DNA of 64,000 bases, taken from NCBI RefSeq assembly GCF_017163755.1, contig NZ_JAFIWC010000009.1:91242-155241 (forward strand). Reading direction: 5' to 3'. Below are positions 25,142 to 34,159 of the stretch, in pieces. Numbering within the stretch: position 1 is the stretch's first letter; every line of letters starts with the position of its first letter. The notes beneath the pieces are model-generated. The model worked only from the letters and a program-made list of their open reading frames with translations. It had not been told where the DNA came from and searched no databases. Source of the stretch: Xanthomonas sp. GTDB lineage: Bacteria > Pseudomonadota > Gammaproteobacteria > Xanthomonadales > Xanthomonadaceae. A program made the position numbers and the translations under genes.

Positions 25142-25911
25142 TCAAGCGGCCGGAGGAGATCGCGCTGCTGGCCGAATCCGGCCGGCTGCTGGCGCAGGTG
25201 TTCCATGCGCTGGACCAGCTGCCGCTCGAAGGCCGCAGCACGCTGGCGATCAACGACTTCGTCGAACGCATGATCGTCGAGGAGTTGGGCGCGCGGCCGG
25301 CCAGCAAGGGCCAGTACGGCTTCCCGTTCGTGCTCAACGCCTCGATCGACGACGTGGTCTGCCACGGCATGCCCGCGGCCGGTGACGTGCTGCGCAGCGG
25401 CCAGATCGTCAACCTGGACATCACCCTGGAGAAGAACGGCTACATCGCCGATTCCAGCACCACCTACCTGGTCGGCGAGGTCGCCTATCCGGCGCGGCGG
25501 CTGGTGCGCACGGCCTACCAGGCGATGTGGAAGGGCATCGCCGCGGTGCGCCCGGGCGCGCGCCTGGGCGACATCGGCCATGCCATCGCCCGCCATGCGC
25601 GCGAGCACGGCTACAGCGTGGTGAAGGAATACTGCGGGCACGGCATCGGCCGGCAGATGCACGAAGAGCCGCAGATCCTGCACTACGGCCACGCCGGCAC
25701 CGGGCTGGAACTGCGCGAAGGCATGGTGTTCACCATCGAACCGATGCTCAACCAGGGCAGGGCGGCGATCCGCGCCGAGCCGGATCGATGGCCGGTGCAT
25801 ACCCGCGACGGCAAGCTGTCGGCGCAGTTCGAGCACACCGTGGCGGTGACGCGCACGGGAGTGCGCGTGCTCACGCTGCGGCCCGGGGAAAAGCCGCTGT
25901 GCCGTCGATGA
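25138..25911 (+). CDS. map: Type I methionine aminopeptidase
   Basis: The 257-residue protein has the complete pita-bread peptidase fold with all five metal ligands: Asp94, Asp105, His168, Glu201 and Glu232. Segments NLDITLEKNGYIADSSTTY, GHGIGRQMHEEP, TIEPML and EHTVAVT are visible. It removes the initiator Met from new proteins. The start is a GTG that overlaps the ParD-like stop, so expression depends on that gene. This organisation is unlike the housekeeping map, which usually sits near rpsB, so this is probably a second, conditionally expressed copy. Its 3' end overlaps a small basic ORF. Confidence 0.92.
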   Translation: MIKRPEEIALLAESGRLLAQVFHALDQLPLEGRSTLAINDFVERMIVEELGARPASKGQYGFPFVLNASIDDVVCHGMPAAGDVLRSGQIVNLDITLEKNGYIADSSTTYLVGEVAYPARRLVRTAYQAMWKGIAAVRPGARLGDIGHAIARHAREHGYSVVKEYCGHGIGRQMHEEPQILHYGHAGTGLELREGMVFTIEPMLNQGRAAIRAEPDRWPVHTRDGKLSAQFEHTVAVTRTGVRVLTLRPGEKPLCRR

Positions 25912-26027
25912 TGCGTAGCGGCGGCGTGGTCGCGACGACCACGAGCGACGGCGGACGCCGCAGAAGTAGCGGCTCGCGCGAGAGGGTGCGCAAGGAACTG
26001 GCCAAGCAGCGCAAGCGCGTGGCCTGA
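25908..26027 (+). CDS. Small basic protein overlapping map
   Basis: ATG 25908 overlaps the map stop (ATGA) and opens a 39-residue frame rich in Arg, Lys and Ser (GGRRRSSGSRERVRKELAKQ, then RKRVA), with a low-complexity N-terminal half and a basic amphipathic C-terminal helix. The overlap and tight spacing suggest it is translated with map. A basic tail like this could bind RNA, ribosomes or the acidic partner, but nothing in the sequence decides. A second in-frame ATG lies at 25911. It could also be chance, since short GC-rich frames are common here. Confidence 0.4.
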   Translation: MMRSGGVVATTTSDGGRRRSSGSRERVRKELAKQRKRVA

Positions 26028-26470
26028 AGCCGGGAGTCCGGCGCCGATGCCGTCGCGGCTACGGCATGCCGCCGGCATCCAGCGCCCATGCGCTGCGGCC
26101 GTCTCCGATGCCCGGGGTGCGGTCGGCTGAAGAGTTCCGTCCGTTCGACGTGGCAAAGAAGTCCTGCTTGCCGGCGGCAGCGGCATTGGCCTCGAGCTCG
26201 ACAGGCGCTGTGCACTAGCTGGCCATCGGACGTGCATGCATCGCCGAGGCGATGCCGCCGCCGCACCGGAACATGCCGCAAGCCGCGTGCCGCAGCACGC
26301 CGCACCCACCGCGGCGCTCGGCACTGAGCCACCTGCAGATCCCGATCTCTCCGGGCCGATGAGCGCCCGCCGACGCCGTGCGCGACATTTCCGCGACATC
26401 GCATGCCGATGATCGTCGCGGGCTCCATCTCCGGCCCGGCAACAAGCGCGCCACACGCAAAGGAATCCCA
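26028..26470. other. Long intergenic region with a response-regulator-type direct repeat
   Basis: These 443 bases precede the RND adaptor gene. I see no credible gene on either strand. The clear signal is a direct repeat GCGACAT (26382-26388) and GCGACAT (26393-26399) with an 11-base period, followed by a GC, about 70 bases before the adaptor ATG. The same pair occurs before mipA at 33117-33134. Two half-sites one helical turn apart are typical of OmpR-family response regulators, and such a regulator is encoded at 30823 in this operon. Confidence 0.65.
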
Positions 26471-27625
26471 ATGAAGCAACGCCGAATCGCCCTGGTCGGG
26501 GCGGTGGTCCTGGTCATCGCCGTCGCCCTGGTGGGCGTGACAGTCGCAGGCGGCAGCCGCACCGAGGACGGCGCCGCAGCGCCCGCGCCGGTGCTGTCGG
26601 TCGTCATGACCGCCGCGCAGCCGACCGCGCTTCCCGTCCGGGTGACGGCCAGCGGCAACATCGCCGCATGGCAGGAAGCCAGCGTCGGCACCGAAGTGGA
26701 GGGGCTGCGCCTCACCGACGTGAAGGTCAATGTGGGCGACACGGTCCGGCGCGGCCAGGTCCTGGCGCGGTTCGCCGCGGAGATGGTGGCGGCCGACCTG
26801 GCCGAGGCGCGGGCGTCGGTCGCCGAGGCCAAGGCGCAGGCCTGGGAGGCGCAGGCCAATGCCGAGCGCGCGCGTGCGCTGGACAAGTCGGGTGCGATGT
26901 CCAGCCAGCAGGTCGATCAGCTGGTCGTGGCGGCACGGACGGCGCAGGCCAGGCTGGACGCCGTGCAGGCGGTCGAGAACCGGCACCGGCTGCGGCTGGC
27001 GCAGACCCAGGTGCTGGCGCCCGGCGACGGGATCATCACCTCGCGCACCGCCACGGTCGGCGCGGTGATGCCGGCGGGGCAGGAGCTGTTCCGCCTGATC
27101 CAGGACGGCAGGCTCGAATGGCGCGCCGCCGTCGCCATGGCCGACGTCGCCAAGCTCGCGCCGGGGCAGCGGGTGGTGATCGCGATCCAGGGCCAGCCGC
27201 CGGTCGAGGGCAGGCTGCGCATGGTCGCGCCGGCGATCGACACGCAGACGCACAACGGCCTGGTCTACGTGGACCTGCCGCGCGATCGCGCGATCCAGGC
27301 CGGCGCGTTCGCACGGGGGCACGTGGAGGTCGGCCAGAGCAAGGCGCTGACCGTGCCGCAGGGCGCGGTGGTGCTGCGGGACGGCTTCCACTACGTGATG
27401 CGCCTGGACCCGGGATCCAAGGTGATGATGACCAAGGTGTCGATCGGGCGGCGGGTGGGCGACCGGATCGAAATCGTCGCCGGGCTCGCCGGTTCCGAGG
27501 CCATCGTCGCGTCGGGGCTGAGCTTCCTGAGCGAGGGCGACACGGTCACGGTGGTGAGCGCGCAGGACGCCGGCCGGTCCGGTAGCGGCGCCGCGGCCGC
27601 CGCCTCGCGCGGGGCCGCGCCATGA
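26471..27625 (+). CDS. RND efflux periplasmic adaptor subunit (HlyD/MFP family)
   Basis: The 384-residue protein has one N-terminal membrane-anchor or signal helix (VALVGAVVLVIAVALVGVTV), a lipoyl-like half motif (ASGNIAAWQEASVGTEVEG, about residues 58-76), an alpha-hairpin (about 100-175) and beta-barrel parts. It has no lipobox Cys, so it is anchored by its N-terminal helix. It would link the inner-membrane pump encoded next to an outer-membrane channel. The start has AAGGAA upstream, and its stop overlaps the pump ATG (ATGA). The upstream direct repeat suggests control by the response regulator in the same cluster. Confidence 0.9.
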   Translation: MKQRRIALVGAVVLVIAVALVGVTVAGGSRTEDGAAAPAPVLSVVMTAAQPTALPVRVTASGNIAAWQEASVGTEVEGLRLTDVKVNVGDTVRRGQVLARFAAEMVAADLAEARASVAEAKAQAWEAQANAERARALDKSGAMSSQQVDQLVVAARTAQARLDAVQAVENRHRLRLAQTQVLAPGDGIITSRTATVGAVMPAGQELFRLIQDGRLEWRAAVAMADVAKLAPGQRVVIAIQGQPPVEGRLRMVAPAIDTQTHNGLVYVDLPRDRAIQAGAFARGHVEVGQSKALTVPQGAVVLRDGFHYVMRLDPGSKVMMTKVSIGRRVGDRIEIVAGLAGSEAIVASGLSFLSEGDTVTVVSAQDAGRSGSGAAAAASRGAAP

Positions 27626-30600
27626 ACCTCAACGTATCCACCTGGTCGATCCACAATCCCGTGGCGACGACGCTGCTGTTCGTCCTGCTCACGATCGCCG
27701 GCATCGGCGGCTTTGTGGCGATGAAGGTGCAGAACTTCCCGGACATCGATTTCCCGATCGTCACGGTCACCGCGGAGTTGCCCGGCGCATCGCCGCCGCA
27801 GCTGGAAAGCGACGTCGCGCGGAAGATCGAGGACGCGCTGGCGAACATCCCGCGGATCAAGCACATCACCACCTCCATCGCCGACGGGGTGGCCACCGTC
27901 ACCGCCGAATTCCATCTCGACAAGTCGGTGCAGGACGCGATGGACGACGTCCGCGATGCGGTGTCCAGCACCCGCGCCGACCTGCCGGCGGACCTGCGCG
28001 ACCCGGTGATCACCAAGCGCGAGCTGGCGAGCACGCCGGTGCTGACGTACGCGGTGTCCTCGTCGCGGCTGGACGACGAGGCGCTGTCGTGGTTCGTGGA
28101 CAACCTGGTGCGCAAGCGGCTGCTGGCGGTTCCGGGCATCGGCGCGGTGGCGCGCGTGGGCGGGGTGACGCGGGAAGTGCGGGTCGAGCTGGACCCGGAC
28201 CAGCTGCTGGCCCTGAACGCCAGCGCGGCGGACATCTCCACGCAGATCCGCGAACTCCAGCAGGAAGCCTCCGGCGGGCGGGTGGAAGTCGGCAGCGCCG
28301 AGCAGTCGGTGCGCACCATCGCCACGGTCGGCTCGGCCGAGGAGATCGCGGCGCTGGACATATCGCTGGGCGATGGGCGCAGGGTGCGCCTGGACCAGGT
28401 CGCGACGGTCACCGACACCGCGGCCGAGCCGAGGTCGCTGGCCTTGTTCGACGGCCGGCCCGCGGTGGGCTTCGACGTGCTGCGCGCCAGGGGCGCCGGC
28501 GAGATCGACGTCGCCGACGCCGCCCGCGCGATCGTCCAGGAACTGAAGGCGGCGCATCCGCAGGTCGAGTTCGTCGAGGCGGTGAACTCGGTCGATCCGA
28601 TCGTGGACAACTACCGCGGGTCGATGACCCTGCTGCTCGAGGGCGCGGTGCTGGCCGTGATCGTGGTGTTCTTCTTCCTGCGCGACTGGCGCGCGACGCT
28701 GATCGCCGCGGTCGCGTTGCCGCTGTCGGCCATTCCGACCTTCGCGGTGATGCACCTGATCGGGTTCTCGCTGAACACGGTCTCGCTGCTGTCGCTGTCG
28801 CTGGTGATCGGCGTGCTGGTGGACGATGCGATCGTGGAGATCGAGAACATCGAGCGGCACCTGTTGCTGGGCAAGCCGCCGTTCCGCGCCGCGATCGAGG
28901 CCGCCAACGAGATCGGGCTGGCGGTGGTGGCCACCACGTTCACGCTGATCGCGGTGTTCCTGCCCACCTCGCTGATGGGCGGGGTGGTCGGCAGGTACTT
29001 CGTGCAGTTCGGCTGGACCGCGGCCATCGCGGTGTTCTTCTCGCTGGTCGTGGCGCGCATGCTCACGCCGATGATGGCCGCGTACCTGCTCAAGGCGCCC
29101 AAGCGGGAGCACAAGCCGCCGAAGTGGATCGACGCCTACCTGCGCTGGGTGCATGCCTGCCTGCGGCACCGCGCGATCACCCTGGGCGCCACGGCGATGC
29201 TGGTGCTCGGCGGCCTGGCGATCGGCATGAACCTTCCCGGCGAGTTCATTCCGGCCGACGACGGCGACCAGGCCCAGGTCACCCTTACGCTGCCGCCCGG
29301 CAGCAGGTTGGCCGACACCCGCGCATTGGCCGAGCAGGCGCGGCGGTTGATGGGCGAGAACCCGCACGTGGTGTCGGTGTACACCGCCATCGGCGCGGCG
29401 ACCGCGGCGGCCGGGCCGGACGAGGGAAGCGGGCCGGCGGCAGGCGTCGCCACCGCCGTGCTCACCGCGAACCTGACGCCGCGCAGGGACCGCGGCGGCA
29501 CCACCCGGCAGGCGATCGAAGCCCAACTGCGCAAGGCCCTGGCGCCGGTGCCGGGCGCGCGCGTGCGCGTCGGCAGCGGCGAGAGCGACGAGGGCTACCA
29601 GCTGGTGCTGGCGGCCGAGGACGGAGCGCTGCTCGCGCAGCACGCCAGCCGGGTGGAACGGGAGCTCCGGCGCATCCCGGGCATCGGCGCGGTCACTTCG
29701 TCGGCGAGCCTGGTGCGGCCGGAACTGGTGGTGCGACCGGACTTCGCCCTGGCCGCCGATCTGGGCGTGACCTCCGCGGCGATCGCCGAGACGCTCCGGG
29801 TGGCGACCGCCGGCGACTACAGCCAGGAACTGGCCAAGCTCAACCTCAGCGAACGGCAGGTGCCTATCGTCGTGCGCCTGGCCGACAGCGGCCGCAACGA
29901 CCTGCAGACGCTGCGCCGGCTGCCGGTCCCGGGCGCGCGCGGGCCGGTGCCGTTGGAGAGCGTCGCCGACCTGCAGATCCTCAGCGGCCCGTCCGAACTC
30001 ACCCGCTACGACCGGACCCGCAACATCAACCTGAGCGTCGAGCTCAACGGCCTGCCCCTGGGCGAGGTCGAGGACGCCGCGTCGGCGCTGCCGAGCCTGC
30101 GCACCCTTCCCAAGGGCGTGTCGGTGGCCTCCACCGGCGACGCCGAGGCCATGGGCGAACTGGCCAGCGGCTTCGCGGTGGCGATGCTGGCGGGCGTGCT
30201 GTGCGTCTACATGGTGCTGGTGCTGCTGCTGAAGGACTTCGCGCAGCCGCTCACGGTGCTGGTCGCGCTGGTGCTTTCGGTGCCCGGCGCCTTCCTGGCC
30301 CTGCTCGTCACCGGCGCCACGCTGTCGATGCCGTCGATGATCGGCCTGATCATGCTGATGGGCATCACCACCAAGAACTCCATCCTGCTGGTGGACTACA
30401 TCGTCATCGCCCGCCGCGAGCATGGGCTGGACCGGCGGGAGGCCATCGTCGATGCCTGCCGCAAGCGCGCGCGCCCGATCGTGATGACCACCATCGCCAT
30501 GGGCGCGGGCATGTTGCCGATCGCGATCGGCCTGGGCGCCGATCCCAGCTTCCGCGCGCCGATGGCGATCGGCGTCATCGGCGGGCTCATCACCTCCACC

Positions 30601-30726
30601 GTGCTGTGCCTGCTGGTGATACCGGTCGCCTACAGCTACATGGACGACGCCATCGCCGCCATCAGGGCGCGCCTGGGCGCGCGTGCCGATGGCGTCGCGA
30701 TCGATCCAGCGGGGCATGCCGCGTGA
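27622..30726 (+). CDS. RND multidrug efflux pump, inner-membrane permease
   Basis: The 1,034-residue protein has the AcrB/MdtC-type layout: N-terminal helix, two large periplasmic loops and twelve membrane helices. Proton-relay residues are visible: Asp401-Asp402 in GVLVDDAIVEIENIERH and Lys918 in GITTKNSILLVDY. Length is in the normal range. It exports drugs, dyes or amphiphiles using the proton gradient, with the adaptor encoded just upstream. No outer-membrane gene follows directly; the NodT-type protein at 34160 is the likely third part. The downstream response regulator and kinase genes suggest induction by an envelope signal. Confidence 0.93.
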   Translation: MNLNVSTWSIHNPVATTLLFVLLTIAGIGGFVAMKVQNFPDIDFPIVTVTAELPGASPPQLESDVARKIEDALANIPRIKHITTSIADGVATVTAEFHLDKSVQDAMDDVRDAVSSTRADLPADLRDPVITKRELASTPVLTYAVSSSRLDDEALSWFVDNLVRKRLLAVPGIGAVARVGGVTREVRVELDPDQLLALNASAADISTQIRELQQEASGGRVEVGSAEQSVRTIATVGSAEEIAALDISLGDGRRVRLDQVATVTDTAAEPRSLALFDGRPAVGFDVLRARGAGEIDVADAARAIVQELKAAHPQVEFVEAVNSVDPIVDNYRGSMTLLLEGAVLAVIVVFFFLRDWRATLIAAVALPLSAIPTFAVMHLIGFSLNTVSLLSLSLVIGVLVDDAIVEIENIERHLLLGKPPFRAAIEAANEIGLAVVATTFTLIAVFLPTSLMGGVVGRYFVQFGWTAAIAVFFSLVVARMLTPMMAAYLLKAPKREHKPPKWIDAYLRWVHACLRHRAITLGATAMLVLGGLAIGMNLPGEFIPADDGDQAQVTLTLPPGSRLADTRALAEQARRLMGENPHVVSVYTAIGAATAAAGPDEGSGPAAGVATAVLTANLTPRRDRGGTTRQAIEAQLRKALAPVPGARVRVGSGESDEGYQLVLAAEDGALLAQHASRVERELRRIPGIGAVTSSASLVRPELVVRPDFALAADLGVTSAAIAETLRVATAGDYSQELAKLNLSERQVPIVVRLADSGRNDLQTLRRLPVPGARGPVPLESVADLQILSGPSELTRYDRTRNINLSVELNGLPLGEVEDAASALPSLRTLPKGVSVASTGDAEAMGELASGFAVAMLAGVLCVYMVLVLLLKDFAQPLTVLVALVLSVPGAFLALLVTGATLSMPSMIGLIMLMGITTKNSILLVDYIVIARREHGLDRREAIVDACRKRARPIVMTTIAMGAGMLPIAIGLGADPSFRAPMAIGVIGGLITSTVLCLLVIPVAYSYMDDAIAAIRARLGARADGVAIDPAGHAA

Positions 30727-30822
30727 GCGCGGGCGCCTGCGGCGCGGCGCCGCCGCGCGCCATTGAGGGCGGGGAGGACTTTCGCTAACGTGGACGACTG
30801 CATCGGCACAGGCGCCAAGACC

Positions 30823-31518
30823 GTGAGCAAGGAAAGCCTGTCCATCCTGATCATCGAGGACAACGCGCAGCTGGCCGCGAACCTCTACGACTACCTGGCC
30901 GCCTGCGGGCACAGCCTGGATGCGGCGCCCGACGGCCTTTCCGGATTGCACCTGGCATCGTCCAAGGACTACGACGCGATCCTGCTGGACTGGAACCTGC
31001 CGCGGCTCGACGGCCTCAGCGTGCTGCGCAGGCTGCGCGAGGCCAAGAAGAAGGTGCCGGTGATCATGCTCACCGCGCGCGACCAGCTTGCGGACAAGAT
31101 CGACGGGTTCGAATCGGGCCTGGACGACTACCTGGTCAAGCCGGTGGCGTTGCCGGAGATCGAGGTCCGGTTGCGGTCGCTGGTCGCGCGCCTGAAGCAA
31201 TCGGCCGCCCCCGACGACCTCCTGGTCGTCGGCGACCTGCAGTTCAACCTGCGCACGCTGCAGATCCGCCGCGGCGAGCGGACCATCGCGCTGACCCGGA
31301 TCGGACGCCGCCTGCTGGAGCTGCTGATGCGGCAGAGCCCGGACATCGTGAGCCGGGCGCGCCTGGAGCGCGCCGCATGGGGCGACGTGGTGCCCGGGAC
31401 GGACCTGCTGCGCTCGCATATGCACGTGCTGCGCCGGGCGATCGAGGCGGATCCGGAAACGCCGCTGCTGCATACCGTCTCCGGCTACGGGTACAGGCTG
31501 TGCGAACGCGATGAGTAG
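30823..31518 (+). CDS. OmpR/PhoB family response regulator
   Basis: The 231-residue protein has a receiver domain (LSILIIEDNAQLAANL; phospho-acceptor Asp56 in LLDWNLPRLDG; Lys in LDDYLVKPV) and a C-terminal winged helix (residues about 130-230, ending HTVSGYGYRLCE). OmpR-type regulators bind tandem direct repeats, and the GCGACAT pairs at 26382 and 33117 are the obvious candidates. I placed the start at GTG 30823 because the receiver strand begins four residues later. GTG 30790 is an in-frame alternative. Its 3' end overlaps the kinase gene by eight bases, so the two form a coupled two-component system. Confidence 0.9.
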   Translation: MSKESLSILIIEDNAQLAANLYDYLAACGHSLDAAPDGLSGLHLASSKDYDAILLDWNLPRLDGLSVLRRLREAKKKVPVIMLTARDQLADKIDGFESGLDDYLVKPVALPEIEVRLRSLVARLKQSAAPDDLLVVGDLQFNLRTLQIRRGERTIALTRIGRRLLELLMRQSPDIVSRARLERAAWGDVVPGTDLLRSHMHVLRRAIEADPETPLLHTVSGYGYRLCERDE

Positions 31519-32860
31519 GCTGGCGACATTGATCAGCAGGCCCCGCGGGGTCCACTGGTGGATCAGCGTGGCGCTGGTCGTGTTCGGGCTGGCGATGCTG
31601 GTGGCCTTGAGCGTGCAGAGCTTCAGCAGCCAGCAACTGATCGAACACCGGTTCTGGGTCGAGATGTTGCGCTCGGTCTCCGCCGATCACGCCGCGCGCG
31701 TGCGCGCCGGCCAGGCCGCATCGCTGCCCCACGCCGGCATCGTCCGCTCCTGGTACGTCGATGCGGCACATCCCGCCGCGCAGGTTCCCGCCCATCTGGC
31801 GGCGCTTGCGCCCGGGCTGTATTCGACCGAGAACGCGTACGGAACCTTCCAAGACAGCGACGCGTTCGAGCCTCTGGACGGGCACAGCAGCTTCCACGCC
31901 CTGATCGTCGATCTTGCGCCCGGCAGGCTGATCACGGCCATCGACATCGGGCAGATCGAGGACCAGCAGAACCGCAATTCCTGGCAAAGCGGCATCTGGG
32001 CCGCCTTCCTCGTGCTGTTCATCGGCGGGGTGATCGCCTGGCTGCATGCCAACCTGGTGCGCCCGGTGCGCGACCTGGCCGAGCGCATGCAGGCCATCGT
32101 CCCGGGGACCGCCGGGGCGCGGCTGCCCACGACCTACCGGCGCGAAGAGATCCAGGTGATCGCGCAAGCCAGCAACGCGCACCTGGAACGCGTGGAGCAG
32201 TTCATCGAGCGCGAACGCAGCCTGCTGGCCCAGGCCAGCCACGAGTTCAGGACGCCCATCGCGGTGATCTCCGGCGCGGTGGACGTGCTCAAGCAGATGC
32301 CTCTCCCCGATAGCGCCACGCCGGCGCTCGCGCGCGTGGAAAGCGCCGCCCACGACCTGTCGGAGACGATGGTGGCGCTGCTGTATCTGGCGCGCGAGGC
32401 GGGGCCTGGCGAGGAGCCGATGGATGTCACGGTGCTCCACGATCTGCTGCCGCGCCTGGTCGCCGACCACGCGTACCTGCTCGGCGAAAAACTGGCGCAG
32501 TTGCGCATCGGGCAGGTCGAGCCCACCTTCATCCAGGTGCCAGAGGCCATGGTCCGCATCGCGGTGAGCAACCTGATCCGCAATGCGATAGAGAGCACCG
32601 ACGACGGCCATGTGGAGATCTCGCTGCGGGGCGGCGTCATCGCGGTCGCCGACTCGGGCAGCGGCTTCGACCCGGTCGAGGCGGCCAGGCGCTACCGCGA
32701 GCACCTGCGGCAATCGGCGCCCGTCCGCGGCCGCGGGCTGGGCCTGTTCCTGATCGGCCGGATATGCGACCGGTTCGGCTGGAAGCTCTCGATCGAAGCG
32801 GCCGCGGGCGGCGGCACGCGCGCCGCATTGGACGTCGCGGCGAGCGTCATCGCGCTCTAG
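31511..32860 (+). CDS. Sensor histidine kinase, partner of the preceding regulator
   Basis: The 449-residue membrane kinase has two transmembrane helices (about 18-38 and 157-178) around a periplasmic sensor domain of about 115 residues, a HAMP-like linker, the dimerisation/phospho-acceptor helix with His244 (ASHEFRTPIAV) and the ATP-binding boxes (NLIRNAIE, VADSGSGF, GRGLGLFLIG). The sensor domain contains a motif (HRFWVEMLRS, HAGIVRSWYV) that is repeated almost unchanged in the second kinase at 37342. It overlaps the regulator gene by eight bases. The signal is unknown; cluster content (efflux, MipA, lipid A hydroxylase-like) points to envelope stress or cationic compounds. Confidence 0.92.
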   Translation: MSRLATLISRPRGVHWWISVALVVFGLAMLVALSVQSFSSQQLIEHRFWVEMLRSVSADHAARVRAGQAASLPHAGIVRSWYVDAAHPAAQVPAHLAALAPGLYSTENAYGTFQDSDAFEPLDGHSSFHALIVDLAPGRLITAIDIGQIEDQQNRNSWQSGIWAAFLVLFIGGVIAWLHANLVRPVRDLAERMQAIVPGTAGARLPTTYRREEIQVIAQASNAHLERVEQFIERERSLLAQASHEFRTPIAVISGAVDVLKQMPLPDSATPALARVESAAHDLSETMVALLYLAREAGPGEEPMDVTVLHDLLPRLVADHAYLLGEKLAQLRIGQVEPTFIQVPEAMVRIAVSNLIRNAIESTDDGHVEISLRGGVIAVADSGSGFDPVEAARRYREHLRQSAPVRGRGLGLFLIGRICDRFGWKLSIEAAAGGGTRAALDVAASVIAL

Positions 32861-33235
32861 GGCGCGTCGCCCCCAGGCTGGTCGCGGCCGCCGCGGCGCG
32901 TGCACGGGTACGCTGCAACGAAGTGCGATGGGCGGGGGTCGCGCCGCAGCGACGATGCGATCACGGACGTGCGATCGCGACGCTTCGGAACCGGACTGTC
33001 GCGGCCGCCGCTGCAACGCGCGGCGCGAACCGATGCTCAAGGCAGGCGCACGAATCCGAACGCGGTCGCGTGTCTCATGTTTCGTACAGCCTTCGTTCAC
33101 TCGCCCGACGCGCCACGCGACATTTAGGCGACATGGCCAGGTCAATCTGTGGTGGATCTCTTGCAGCGTCCCGTTCGACAACGCGTACGGGCCGCAGATG
33201 CACTTCCCACCACCCCAGATGAGGTTTGGCGTCCC
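32861..33235. other. Intergenic region before mipA with the second direct-repeat box
   Basis: These 375 bases hold no credible gene. GCGACAT at 33117-33123 and 33128-33134 repeats the 11-base-period box found before the RND adaptor, including the following GC-rich flank and the TTT after the first half-site. The mipA ATG is about 100 bases downstream. The rest of the region shows nothing I can support. Confidence 0.65.
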
Positions 33236-34036
33236 ATGAAGAAGCTTTTGTCGCTCGCGTTACTGTCCGCCCTGTCGCTCGACGCGATGGCCCAAACGGC
33301 CGATGCGGACGATGCATTCCCCGAGCAGGGACCTCCGCGCTGGGGCCTGGGCATGGCGGCGGTGGTCAGCGACAGCCCCTACGCCGGCGAAGGCACGCGC
33401 GTGGTGCCGTTCCCGCTGGTCACCTTCCAGGGCGAGAAGTTCTACTTCCGCGGCATCACCGCCGGCTACCAGCTGTTCGGCGGCGACGCCTTCGAGCTCT
33501 CGGCGGTGGGCAAGGTCCGTGTCGACGGATTCGACGTGAAGGACCTGGGCAAGACCGAGCTGGCCAGGAACGGCCTGGACTACCGGCTGCTGGAGGACCG
33601 CGACATCGGGCTCGATCTCGGCCTGGCGGCGAAGTGGAGCGGTGCGGCCGGCGAGCTGGAACTGGAAATCCTGGCCGACGTGATCGATGCCAGCGGCGGG
33701 CAGGAGGCGTCGCTGCAGTACGGCTACCCGATGGACATCGGCAAGGGACGGCTGACCCCGAACGTGGGCGTCACCTGGCTGTCGAAGGACATGGCCAACT
33801 ACTACTACGGCACGCTCGACGAGGAAGTGGCGCGCGGCGTGGTGGACTACAAGCCCGGCGCGGTGACCATTCCCCACATCGGCGTGTCCTATTTCCGGCC
33901 GATCGGCCAGAAGTGGTCGGTGCTGGCCTTCGCCAAGTACAGCACCTTGCCCGACGAGATCAAGGACAGCCCGTTCGTCGAGCCGGACACCGACGGCACG
34001 GCGTCGATGTTCGTCGGCTTCAGCCGCGGATTCTGA
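33236..34036 (+). CDS. MipA/OmpV family outer-membrane protein
   Basis: This 266-residue protein has a signal peptide (residues 1-20, ending AMA) and an outer-membrane beta-barrel of the MipA/OmpV type: GLGMAAVVSDSPYAGEGTRV at the start, repeated amphipathic strands, and a C-terminal strand ending in Phe (FVGFSRGF). MipA proteins have been tied to murein synthesis complexes and, in several bacteria, to antibiotic or peptide resistance under two-component control. The direct-repeat box upstream fits regulation by the response regulator at 30823. A GAGG site precedes the ATG. Confidence 0.88.
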   Translation: MKKLLSLALLSALSLDAMAQTADADDAFPEQGPPRWGLGMAAVVSDSPYAGEGTRVVPFPLVTFQGEKFYFRGITAGYQLFGGDAFELSAVGKVRVDGFDVKDLGKTELARNGLDYRLLEDRDIGLDLGLAAKWSGAAGELELEILADVIDASGGQEASLQYGYPMDIGKGRLTPNVGVTWLSKDMANYYYGTLDEEVARGVVDYKPGAVTIPHIGVSYFRPIGQKWSVLAFAKYSTLPDEIKDSPFVEPDTDGTASMFVGFSRGF

Positions 34037-34159
34037 CCGGCGCGCGGCCGCGCGGATCGCGGCCGCCGACCGACTCGAACGGTGCTGGCGCGAGGGCCGG
34101 GGGCGCAGCTTCCGGTTGCCGCCCGCGCCAGCCACCCGCGCAATCGGAAGAGACCCAGC

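Noticed and set aside
24929..25911. Considered as a classical ParDE toxin-antitoxin pair
   Set aside because: The second gene is a complete methionine aminopeptidase with all five metal ligands, not a ParE fold.
26059..26215. Minus-strand protein-like tail (ATSNGRNSSADRTPGIGDGR and following) in the region before the RND adaptor
   Set aside because: No start codon or ribosome-binding site, and a stop just upstream in frame. Could be a decayed gene end but is too short to support.
27391..31473. Minus-strand frame of about 1,360 codons opposite the RND pump and response regulator
   Set aside because: Shadow of well-defined plus-strand genes with all catalytic residues in place.
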